From: Planctomycetota bacterium
GTDB lineage: Bacteria; Planctomycetota; Planctomycetia; Pirellulales; Pirellulaceae
Reading direction: 5' to 3'
DNA length: 64,000 nucleotides
Assembly (NCBI GenBank): GCA_016872725.1
Contig: VGZC01000007.1
Coordinates: 60,607 to 124,606, forward strand
A program made the translations under genes and the position numbers. The notes beneath the pieces are model-generated. The model was not told where the DNA came from. It made no database searches and saw nothing but the letters and a program-made list of their open reading frames with translations. Shown here piece by piece: positions 1 through 7,488 of this stretch; position 1 is the first letter of the stretch; every line of letters begins with the position of its first letter.

Positions 1-3000
1 GCGATACGGGTTGTCGAAAGGGAGCGGGATCGAATCGACGACGTACGCGCCATCGGAATCGTCGGCGACCCGGCCCCGCGTGGTCCATGTCGCCGTCCAC
101 CGGGGTCTTCCGGGTTCACGCCACGCGCCGACCGGATCGAGGGGTCTGGCATCGGCCCAGGACTCGAGCTGGTCGGCGCGTGTCGTTCCATCCGCGCTCA
201 TCCAGATTCGGAACCGGAGCGGCCGATCCCGCGCCGCGATGCGCACGATCCAGTGCCCATCGGCCTCTTCGAGCCGAGTCGATTCGCGCGATTCGGATTG
301 AACGTGGACCGGTGTCTCCGCGCGGCAGATCCGGAGCCGCTGCTCGGCGTCGCCCGATTCGACTTCGAACGAACGCGTGAAGGCGCGATGCGGCCCGTCG
401 ACCTCGAACCATGGCGATTCGTCGATCCGCGTGCCGCCGACGCGATAGGAAATGACGACCCGTTCATCGTGGACATAGAGACCGACGTACCGAGCCCAAT
501 CATCGGGGAGCGTGCCGTACGGCGCTTTGGGTCTGGGGTCGACGAACGAACCGCCGCGCGCCCAGCCGGGCCCGCGATCGGTCGCGATGCGGGGGAGGGA
601 CTCGGGTTGGGGCATCTCGATCAGGCCGAACCGCGTCGCCGAGAATCGCAGATAACCGTCCCACGCCGCGCTCATCCGCATCAACTCGGTGTCGAAGCAG
701 ACACTCGCCGACCGATCCTCGCCGACGCGCACGACGATCCCTTTCCAAACGGGAGCGCCGGGCACGGCGATGCTCGAAAACAGGAATCGTCCCGTATCGA
801 TCCCGCTCGCGCGATCGTCGACGACCTGGGATTCCCGGAATCCTTCGAAATGGTCGGTCGCCGCAGTCGTTCCGCGATCCGTGCCGGCCTCGATCGAGGC
901 GATCCGAGCCGTGTTTCCCAGCGGCGACGCATCGGGACACGCGTTCGCGTCCTCTCCATCGAATGACCACAAGCCCACTGTATGCTCATCGGAAGCAAGG
1001 GCCTTTTCCGGAACCGACTCGATAACGCGAATCGTCTTGGAGATCCGCACATCGTCGATCATCCCATCACAGCCGAGGCCGCTTGGAGGAATGGCTCCGA
1101 TCCATAGCGGGCCGGGCTCGACGGCCCCCTTTCCTTTTTCCAGGAACTCCTCTTTTGCGAACTTGCCGTCGACAAAGAGCCGCATGCGGCGTCCATCGAA
1201 CGTCATCGCCGTGTGATGCCATTGCCCATCGGCGATTCCGATTCCCGATCGGATCTCGGACGGCGCGTATCCCGGCAGATAGACGCTGAAGTCGCCGGTC
1301 CCCGCGTACGTGTAGAGCTCCCAATGGCCCGCCGACGATTTGGCATTCTTGGCGACCAGGATCTGAAACGCGTCCTTGGATTGGATCCGGGCCCAGCACT
1401 CGACGGTCAGCGGCCATGTATCGTGCGCCTCGTGATGCTCGACGACGGCGTGGCCTCGCCGCGCGTCGAGCGCCTGTCCGAATTTGCCTTCGGTGATCGC
1501 CGTGCGCCGGGGCGCGACGTCGGCTTGCGGAACGGGGCGCCGGCCCGCCGCCCAGGCCGTGCCCCGCCGGAACAGTTCCGAAGTTCCCTCGGACCGAATC
1601 GACTCGACCGCATGCCCCAACACCGTCTGGAACACGCGGCCGCGCCCGTAGTCGTAGACAAACGCCATCGGCTCGTCGTGACCCGTCACCTGGCTGAGCG
1701 CCGTCGCGAGGACCTCGATCGGCGCGTCGCCTTGCTGGCGGAAATACAGTTCGTCGCGCGTGTCGAACGATGCGAGTCCTTCGGTGATCGGGTGGTTTCC
1801 CGAAACGTCGACTCGAAACGGACCATACGCGTCGTGGCCGCTTTTTCCGTCCGAATGGTCCCACACGCGCCTGCAGATCCGCGTGCGGTATTCGGGCCAA
1901 TCGGAAACGCCCGCGTCCGGAAGCGAGAAATGGAAAGCTCCGTTGGAGAAATGCACGAGCACGAGGCCGCCGCCGTCGCTCAGGAACGCGGTGAAATTGC
2001 GTTTCGCCTCGTCCGAAAGTCCGGCGGCCTGGTTCCAATTGCAGTAGTTCAGAAGGACCACGTCGTAGTCGCGGAGCCGCGGCAGTGCGAGGAACTCGGG
2101 GTCCGGAACGCTCTCGACGCGCATCCGAGGATCGCGTTTCAATTCATCCTCGAGCGCGAGCGACGTCTCCCTCCACGCGTGCGCCGGATGCTGCGCGCCG
2201 GTCACGATGATCGCGCGGATCGGACGCTCTTCGTCAAGCTCGACGCCGCCGGTCGGTACGTCCACATGCGCGGTCCATGCGAACGCATTGAGGAGCATGC
2301 GACGGAAAAGGGGAAGTTCGAGGCTGTTGAGGAAATGGAATCCGGTGAACACGAAGCCCCGTCCCCCGTTCGCCCGTTCGACCGCCCATGCGACGGTCTG
2401 TTCGCCGTCCTCGTTCGGAAGGGCGACCTTCAGGATGGGCCGAACGCGCGGATCCCGCTCCCCGAAACGCATGTGGTAGTAGTATTCGTCGGCGAGCCGG
2501 AACGGAGCGAGGCCGCGACAGATGGGATGGTCCGCGTCCGCCGGCTTCACGACCGATGTCGCGTGTTGGATCTTGGAGTACCACGCGGGAGGCGAGCCCT
2601 CCTCCGAGTAGTCGAAATACCCGCCGACCCAATCGATCGCGTCGGCGCCGACCCGGTCGGGGAGGAACGTCGACCAATGGAGAAGCACGAGCCCGCACCC
2701 GCGGTCCATCGCGCGTCGGACCTCCTCCCACCGGTCACCCACGAGAAACGGGTGATCGAGCTCACGGCGATCCGCGCCGTTGGAATACAGGACGATCGTG
2801 TCGCTCGCGCGCAGGTCCGAGAGATCGGCGGACCAACCGTCGGTCACGAGCCGCACGGAAACGCGCGAACCGATCGTCGAGTTCTCCAGGAACCGCTGAA
2901 GGGCCGTGAATGCCTTGACGTGATCATGCGTACCGGGCGGATGGCTTCCGTCGACCGTGCCGGCGACGAGCAGAATCCGGCGCGGCAGTGCCGCCGCGTT

Positions 3001-3087
3001 GTCCTCCGCGGTTACCCGGCGCCCACCTCCCGCGATGCCCCACGCCATGATCGAGGCGAACGCGATACGGACCAGTCGGCGCACCAT
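1..3087 (-). CDS. Secreted tandem ThuA domain / LamG protein, cut by the left window edge
   Basis: The frame is open from an ATG at 3087 to the window edge (1029 codons, no stop), so the C-terminus lies outside. A short hydrophobic N-terminus (residues about 5-22) suggests export. Residues about 37-265 read as a ThuA (trehalose-utilisation, glutamine-amidotransferase-like) domain with the stretches RILLVAGTVDGSH and GCGLVLLHWS. Residues about 275-500 read as a second, diverged ThuA-like domain (IRAIIVTGAQHP, GGLVLVHFSNGAFH). Residues about 525-705 look like a LamG/concanavalin-type lectin fold (LTVECWARI, DGQWHHTAMTFDG, DGMIDDVRIS). The rest resembles the region that precedes propeller or cytochrome modules in related planctomycete proteins. 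The start at 3087 is preferred over an in-frame ATG at 3096 because GGAG lies about 9 nt upstream. It lies 66 bp behind the cytochrome gene and is probably co-transcribed. The substrate is unknown; carbohydrate handling is inferred from domain type only. Confidence 0.85.
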   Translation of the reverse strand, partial: MVRRLVRIAFASIMAWGIAGGGRRVTAEDNAAALPRRILLVAGTVDGSHPPGTHDHVKAFTALQRFLENSTIGSRVSVRLVTDGWSADLSDLRASDTIVLYSNGADRRELDHPFLVGDRWEEVRRAMDRGCGLVLLHWSTFLPDRVGADAIDWVGGYFDYSEEGSPPAWYSKIQHATSVVKPADADHPICRGLAPFRLADEYYYHMRFGERDPRVRPILKVALPNEDGEQTVAWAVERANGGRGFVFTGFHFLNSLELPLFRRMLLNAFAWTAHVDVPTGGVELDEERPIRAIIVTGAQHPAHAWRETSLALEDELKRDPRMRVESVPDPEFLALPRLRDYDVVLLNYCNWNQAAGLSDEAKRNFTAFLSDGGGLVLVHFSNGAFHFSLPDAGVSDWPEYRTRICRRVWDHSDGKSGHDAYGPFRVDVSGNHPITEGLASFDTRDELYFRQQGDAPIEVLATALSQVTGHDEPMAFVYDYGRGRVFQTVLGHAVESIRSEGTSELFRRGTAWAAGRRPVPQADVAPRRTAITEGKFGQALDARRGHAVVEHHEAHDTWPLTVECWARIQSKDAFQILVAKNAKSSAGHWELYTYAGTGDFSVYLPGYAPSEIRSGIGIADGQWHHTAMTFDGRRMRLFVDGKFAKEEFLEKGKGAVEPGPLWIGAIPPSGLGCDGMIDDVRISKTIRVIESVPEKALASDEHTVGLWSFDGEDANACPDASPLGNTARIASIEAGTDRGTTAATDHFEGFRESQVVDDRASGIDTGRFLFSSIAVPGAPVWKGIVVRVGEDRSASVCFDTELMRMSAAWDGYLRFSATRFGLIEMPQPESLPRIATDRGPGWARGGSFVDPRPKAPYGTLPDDWARYVGLYVHDERVVISYRVGGTRIDESPWFEVDGPHRAFTRSFEVESGDAEQRLRICRAETPVHVQSESRESTRLEEADGHWIVRIAARDRPLRFRIWMSADGTTRADQLESWADARPLDPVGAWREPGRPRWTATWTTRGRVADDSDGAYVVDSIPLPFDNPYR

Positions 3088-3153
3088 GAGCGTCATCTCC
3101 ACGTGATGGGGAATCGCCGCGACCGCCCGACTTCGGCGGGAAAACGGGGGCGT

Positions 3154-5730
3154 TCAACGGCTCGGCCGCTCGCCGCCGAACGCCTCGAACGCCTCGAACG
3201 CCGGGTCGCCGCCCGAACGCAGGAACGCGAGCAGATCGAGGATCTCGTCCCGGCTCAGCGAATCCACAAGTCCGTTGGGCATCATCGACACGGTCGCCAC
3301 GTGCTGGCTTTCGATTTCCCCGCGGCGCACGTCCGCGAAACGGCCCGGGTCGAGCATGTCCGTGACGACCATCAGACGATCGTTGCTCAGATTGGCGACT
3401 CGGCCCGTTACGGTCTTTCCATTCGTAAGCACGAAGACGGTGGCCTGGTACTGGTCCGAAACCGTCTTGCTCGGTTCGACCAGCGACTCGAGCAGGTATT
3501 TGTAGTCAAAACGCCGTCCGACCGCCGTGAGATCGGGGCCGACGATCCCTCCGAGCCGTTGGAATCGATGGCATTTGAAACAGGCCGCATCGGCGAACAT
3601 CCGCTTGCCCCGCCCGAAGTCGCGTCCCTTCAGCCCGTCTTGCAGGTCGGGGAGCAAGTCCTCGACGGTCCACTTCCGAACGAACGCGCGTTCGGCCCCC
3701 GACGACGCGGGCTCGGCCCGCTCGATCGGCGCATCGAGGATCGCGCCGAGGGATTCCTTTTCCCCGGGACTCAACCGCGAGACGGCCTCGGTGCGCATGT
3801 TGGTGAGGAACCCGCTGAAACTGTGGCCTCCGCGAAACTGGCCCGCCGTCGGAAACCATCCGAAGAACGCCTCGCGCTCTCCGGCTTCCCAGCCCTTCTC
3901 CAAGGCGCGCAGACAATAGACGTAGTGGACTTGCTCCTCCTGCGTCCTCGCCTCGCGCAGGAGGTCGAGCGTTCGTTTCGCGACGCCGGGCGACTCGAGG
4001 TAAACGAGCAACCTGCAAAGCTCCTGGTTTTCGAGTTGGTCCATCGAGGGGAATCGCGCGTCGATTTCCTGAAGCACGTCCGACCGTTCGGCATCCGTCG
4101 GCGGGCCGAGTCGAGCGAACGCGAGCCCGTACGCGCGGAGCAGATCGAGTCGTTGCGAGGGAGACAACGACTCCCACGCAAGCCGCTCGAGCGTCCGGAC
4201 GATGGTCGCGCGATCGGTCCCTTCGCCGCACCTCGCGAGCGCGACGCACGCGGCGATCAGGGCGTCGGGATGCGATTCCTCCGCCACGCGGCCTCGCCAC
4301 GCGTCGACCGGCCGATGCTCGACGGCCGTCCGAGCCGCGAATCGAATGAAACGGTCCTCGTCGCGCAGCGCGGCCCACGCCTCATCGATCGCCGAAACCT
4401 CCGAAGACGCATAGAGCGACTCGATCCGCCTCCTCCGGTCCCGCGCGGCGCGACCTTCCTCGTTCACCCGGACCTGGGGCGACGTATCGGCCGAGCCTTG
4501 ATAGACGACGCGGTACAATCCCGATTGCGTGCGGCGTCCGCCCGTCGCGAAATAGAGCGCGCCATCGACCGGGTTCACGACCACGTCGGTGATCGCGAGC
4601 GGCGACGCGGTCGCAAACGCTTCAAAATCGCCCCGATACGAGGAACCGGATGGTTGCAAGTGGACCGCGTACAGCGTCCCGAAACTCCAATCCGCGATGA
4701 AGAGCGCGTTTTGGTACTTGGCCGGAAACCGCGCGCCGTAACCGAAGACCATGCCGGTCGGCGATCCGGGCCCGATGTTCACCGACGCCGGAAGACTGTC
4801 GGGATAGAAGTCGGGCCATTTCCCCGTTCCCGACCTCCATCCGAATTCACTGCCCGCCGTGACATGACAAACCCGCGTCGGCCGATACCACGGCGAGCCG
4901 ATGTCCCATTCCATGTCCGCGTCGTAGGTGAAGAGCTCGCCGTCGGCGTGGAACGCGATATCGAATTCGTTGCGGAAACCGTTGCTCACCAACTCGAACT
5001 CGGATCCGTCCGGCGCGATGCGGCAGATCCACCCGCCCGGCGCCATGCGCCCGACGGCATGGCCGCCCGCGTCCCACATGCGGGGCAGGAGCTGATCTTC
5101 CTGCCAATGCCGCGGAACGAGCGATCGTTCGATCGGCGGCAGATTCGTGTGATTACCCGCGCAGAGATAGAGCGACTTGCCGTCCGGCGCCAAAATCAAC
5201 GAATGCGGGCCGTGCTCGCCGCCGCCCGGCAGCTTGCGAAGGAGTTTGACCTCGTCGAATTGGTCGTCGCCGTCCGTGTCGCGAAGGCGATACAATCCTT
5301 GGTTCTTCTCTCCGACCACTACGTACAGACTGTCAAACGCGTACAACAAACCGTGGGCCATTCCTGAATCGACGGAAAGCCGTTCGACGCGCGTGCCCTC
5401 CGCCGCGCCCACCGCGGGCGGCGTGATCCGGTAGAGCTTGCCGTACTGGTCCGACGCGATCACGCGGCCTTTGGGGTCGACGGTGAGCGACACCCAGGAG
5501 CCTTGGCTCTCGAACGGCACCGAATACAAGAGCTCGGCGAGAAACCCGTCTGGAAGCCGGATCCGGTCGGCGGGCGTCGCCGTATCCCCGCCACGCAGGG
5601 GCGGAAGCGACGCAAGGATCGTCAGCACGACGCCGATGGCACACGCGGCGCCCCGATCGACGATCACTCGATCGAGAAACCGCGAACCCAACCGCCAACC
5701 GAATCGAGACCATCGATAAACGGACGTCAT
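3154..5730 (-). CDS. PVC-type secreted propeller-HEAT-cytochrome c protein
   Basis: The product is 858 residues from the ATG at 5730; an upstream in-frame GTG at 5745 is possible. An N-terminal membrane/signal segment (about residues 25-45) precedes a sugar-dehydrogenase-like beta-propeller beginning at IRLPDGFLAELLYSVP, with VSLTVDPKGRVIASDQYGK and the GGGEHGPHSLILAPDGK blades typical of the planctomycete 'membrane-bound dehydrogenase domain' family. A helical repeat region follows (about 400-690). A single c-type haem site CFKCH sits at residues 717-721, followed by the GPDLTAVGRR and LVEPSKTVSDQY motifs characteristic of this cytochrome module. The role is probably periplasmic oxidation of a sugar or polyol with electrons passed to haem c; the substrate cannot be read from the sequence. 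It lies directly upstream of the ThuA/LamG gene, a common pairing in these bacteria. Confidence 0.9.
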   Translation of the reverse strand: MTSVYRWSRFGWRLGSRFLDRVIVDRGAACAIGVVLTILASLPPLRGGDTATPADRIRLPDGFLAELLYSVPFESQGSWVSLTVDPKGRVIASDQYGKLYRITPPAVGAAEGTRVERLSVDSGMAHGLLYAFDSLYVVVGEKNQGLYRLRDTDGDDQFDEVKLLRKLPGGGEHGPHSLILAPDGKSLYLCAGNHTNLPPIERSLVPRHWQEDQLLPRMWDAGGHAVGRMAPGGWICRIAPDGSEFELVSNGFRNEFDIAFHADGELFTYDADMEWDIGSPWYRPTRVCHVTAGSEFGWRSGTGKWPDFYPDSLPASVNIGPGSPTGMVFGYGARFPAKYQNALFIADWSFGTLYAVHLQPSGSSYRGDFEAFATASPLAITDVVVNPVDGALYFATGGRRTQSGLYRVVYQGSADTSPQVRVNEEGRAARDRRRRIESLYASSEVSAIDEAWAALRDEDRFIRFAARTAVEHRPVDAWRGRVAEESHPDALIAACVALARCGEGTDRATIVRTLERLAWESLSPSQRLDLLRAYGLAFARLGPPTDAERSDVLQEIDARFPSMDQLENQELCRLLVYLESPGVAKRTLDLLREARTQEEQVHYVYCLRALEKGWEAGEREAFFGWFPTAGQFRGGHSFSGFLTNMRTEAVSRLSPGEKESLGAILDAPIERAEPASSGAERAFVRKWTVEDLLPDLQDGLKGRDFGRGKRMFADAACFKCHRFQRLGGIVGPDLTAVGRRFDYKYLLESLVEPSKTVSDQYQATVFVLTNGKTVTGRVANLSNDRLMVVTDMLDPGRFADVRRGEIESQHVATVSMMPNGLVDSLSRDEILDLLAFLRSGGDPAFEAFEAFGGERPSR

Positions 5731-5801
5731 GATCGAGAGTTCCACCGTGTTGCCGCCGAGAACCGTGACCCTCGGACCAGGTCGAATCGAACCCGCGATT
5801 C

Positions 5802-6509
5802 CTATTTCACGCGTTGCCGCTGCTCCTGGTTCAATTCGAGGATCGTGAGCGCATCGCCCTCGCGGTCGGCGACGTCCACCTCGATCGATTCGCCGATTTG
5901 TAACAGGCTGAGGAACCGTCTCATCGGTTCCGCGCCGGGCCGACCGACGACGGCGATCGTCTTGCCGACAAGCGTCTCAGGGCGCTCGGCCTTGTTGGGT
6001 TTCCAGACCTTGAGCACCTCGCGGATTTTCACAAGGATGCGCCCCTCGCCCCGGCCGACGACCGTTCCCCGCACCAAGCCGACGAATCCCTGCGCCGGAC
6101 CGGGAATGGCGTCCGCGACCATTCCGGGCAGATAGGAATCGAATACCCGAACTTTGGACCAGAGCTTCTTGCTTTCCTCGACGAACTTCAGGTGCCTTTC
6201 ATGGGCTTGGTACGCGTCCTGGGCCGCCTTGTTCTCGAAGACCAGATGCAGGGCGACGTCGAAGTCGCGGTCGTTGAAGTCGCCGGTCAGGTCCTCGGCA
6301 AGCTCGCCGGCCGAGAAGTACGTCGCGCCCGCGTGACCGGTCAGGTATTTCTCGCAGAGCGCGATCAGCGCGGCGCGGTTGTCGGGCGTGTCTTCCGACA
6401 ACGTGAAGAAGACCATATGGGCGAGCGGCCGATCATCGGCCCGGGCGAACGCGGCCGAAAGCCATGGAACCAACGCAAGGGTCGCGATCAACGTGGGTCT
6501 GCGGAACAT
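5802..6509 (-). CDS. Secreted Dabb (stress-responsive alpha/beta barrel) domain protein
   Basis: 235 residues. The ATG at 6509 is chosen because GAGGAG lies 7-8 nt upstream and it opens a clean signal peptide (MFRRPTLIATLALVPWLSAA, then an AFARA-type cleavage site). The frame stays open further upstream but without coding character. Residues about 28-135 match the Dabb ferredoxin-like barrel: AHMVFFTLSEDTPDNRAALI near the start, DVALHLVFENKAAQDAYQ in the middle and HLKFVEESKKLWSKVRVFDS at the end. The C-terminal 100 residues (GRILVKIREVLKVWKPNKAE, then a strand-rich stretch) are not a domain I recognise. Dabb proteins are often dimeric and stress-linked, but no catalytic residue can be named here. 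It is divergent from the candidate selenoprotein gene. Confidence 0.8.
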   Translation of the reverse strand: MFRRPTLIATLALVPWLSAAFARADDRPLAHMVFFTLSEDTPDNRAALIALCEKYLTGHAGATYFSAGELAEDLTGDFNDRDFDVALHLVFENKAAQDAYQAHERHLKFVEESKKLWSKVRVFDSYLPGMVADAIPGPAQGFVGLVRGTVVGRGEGRILVKIREVLKVWKPNKAERPETLVGKTIAVVGRPGAEPMRRFLSLLQIGESIEVDVADREGDALTILELNQEQRQRVK

Positions 6510-6716
6510 GGCGAACTCCTCGAAATGGGGTGGGTTTTCATACGGCGGATACGTTGGGCAAGACGTGCAGTGTTTCGCAATCGGCACGCATCCGCAAGTA
6601 TGGGACAGGCCGGTTGCGATGTTCAGCGGGCAACGCGATTCAAGCCCCCCCGATCCACCCACGAAAACACGCACTCAGCGACCAACGCAACCGGCTCCGT
6701 CGAATCCGAGCAGCGC

Positions 6717-6745
6717 TTGTCACGGGGCGGGGGACCGCCTATCAT
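6717..6745 (+). promoter_or_regulatory. Sigma-70-type promoter of the candidate selenoprotein gene
   Basis: TTGTCA at 6717-6722 and TATCAT at 6740-6745 are separated by 17 bp, close to the housekeeping consensus. The ATG of the downstream gene is about 60 bp further on, after CAGGAG at 6794-6799. Confidence 0.6.
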
Positions 6746-6805
6746 GCGTTGCGGAAGAGGCGCGGCCGTGTGTGCCGCGCGCGCAACTCCCTCAGGAGCA
6801 GTCTC

Positions 6806-7357
6806 ATGAAACGGTTGGTCCCTCCAATAGCGGTCCTGGCGCTCGGTTTGTGCGCCGCGGCCCTCGCGGGAGACCTCGAGTCCGGACTGAAGGTGGGCGA
6901 TTCGCCCGGCGCCTTCAACGTCAAGGACGTCACGGGTCCCAGCGCAGGCCGTTCGCTTTGCTATCGCTGACGGTACGGAGCACGTCCCGTAGTGAACATC
7001 TTCACGCGTTCACTCGGCGACGACTTGGCCAGTTTGGTCAAGCAGGTGGATGAGAAGGTCGCGCAGCACAAAGACGAGAAGATGGCGGCGTTTGTCGTCC
7101 TGTTGACGGACGATCCCGACGCGGCCGAGGCCGAGGTGAAGGCGTTCGCCGAGAAACACGGCATCAAGAACACGCCGCTCACCATCTTCGATGGCGTCGC
7201 GGGCCCGCCGAACTACAAGATCGCCAAGGAAGCCGAAGTCACGGTGAACCTGTGGCGCAACATGAAGGCGGTCGCCAACCACGCCTTCGCCAAGGGCCAA
7301 TTGGACGACAAGGCCACGACCGCCGTGGCCGGCGACGTCGAGAAGCTCGTGAAGTAG
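6806..7357 (+). CDS. Secreted thioredoxin-like protein with in-frame TGA: candidate selenoprotein (CxxU)
   Basis: The reading frame runs from the ATG at 6806 (CAGGAG upstream) through a TGA at 6968-6970 to a stop at 7355-7357, 183 residues if the TGA is decoded. A signal peptide (MKRLVPPIAVLALGLCAAAL) is followed by VGDSPGAFNVKDVTGP. The context of the TGA is Cys52-Tyr-Arg-TGA55-Arg-Tyr-Gly-Ala-Arg-Pro. From memory of planctomycete homologues this site is CYRC-x-YG-x-RP, so the TGA stands exactly where the second Cys of a redox CxxC is expected. Coding character continues unbroken afterwards (MAAFVVLLTDDPDAAEAEV, then NYKIAKEAEVTVNLW and VANHAFAKGQLDD). A 7-bp perfect stem (AGTGAAC/GTTCACT, 6991-6997 with 7008-7014) begins 20 nt after the TGA, roughly the distance of a bacterial SECIS. 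Its loop lacks the usual early G. Alternatives: a nonsense mutation or a sequencing error. A separate downstream start (ATG/GTG near 6992) would lose the signal peptide and the motif. Confidence 0.65.
6991..7014 (+). promoter_or_regulatory. Possible bacterial SECIS-like hairpin
   Basis: AGTGAAC (6991-6997) and GTTCACT (7008-7014) form a perfect 7-bp stem with a 10-nt loop, starting 20 nt 3' of the in-frame TGA. The position suits a bacterial SECIS but the loop does not carry the usual G in its first two bases, and a competing 5-bp hairpin (TACGG/CCGTA, 6974-6991) exists. The assignment is tentative. Confidence 0.3.
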
Positions 7358-7419
7358 GTCGCCGCGGCACGAAGGTCCGACGACAACGGACCCGGAACGC
7401 CGCGCAAGGCAGCGACGTC

Positions 7420-7449
7420 AAGGCCCGCTCGGCGATCCGAGCGGGCCTT
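7420..7449 (+). terminator. Rho-independent-type terminator
   Basis: A perfect 13-bp inverted repeat (AAGGCCCGCTCGG, loop CGAT, then its complement) lies 62 bp after the candidate selenoprotein stop. It is followed by the T-containing GTTCGT. It separates that gene from the propeller-cytochrome gene, although only a short T tract is present. Confidence 0.65.
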
Positions 7450-7488
7450 GTTCGTAGGAATCGACCGGCAACGCACGGGAGGACGACC

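Noticed and set aside
1213..5367. A 1384-codon open frame on the plus strand
   Set aside because: It is the antisense of two genes with clear domains (ThuA/LamG and the propeller-cytochrome). It is Arg/Asp-rich without any domain and is held open only by GC-rich codon bias.
6992..7357. Independent 121-residue gene starting after the TGA
   Set aside because: The family-like signal peptide and first Cys lie upstream in the same frame with a good promoter and ribosome site. A separate start would leave a secreted domain without a signal, so read-through is the better account.
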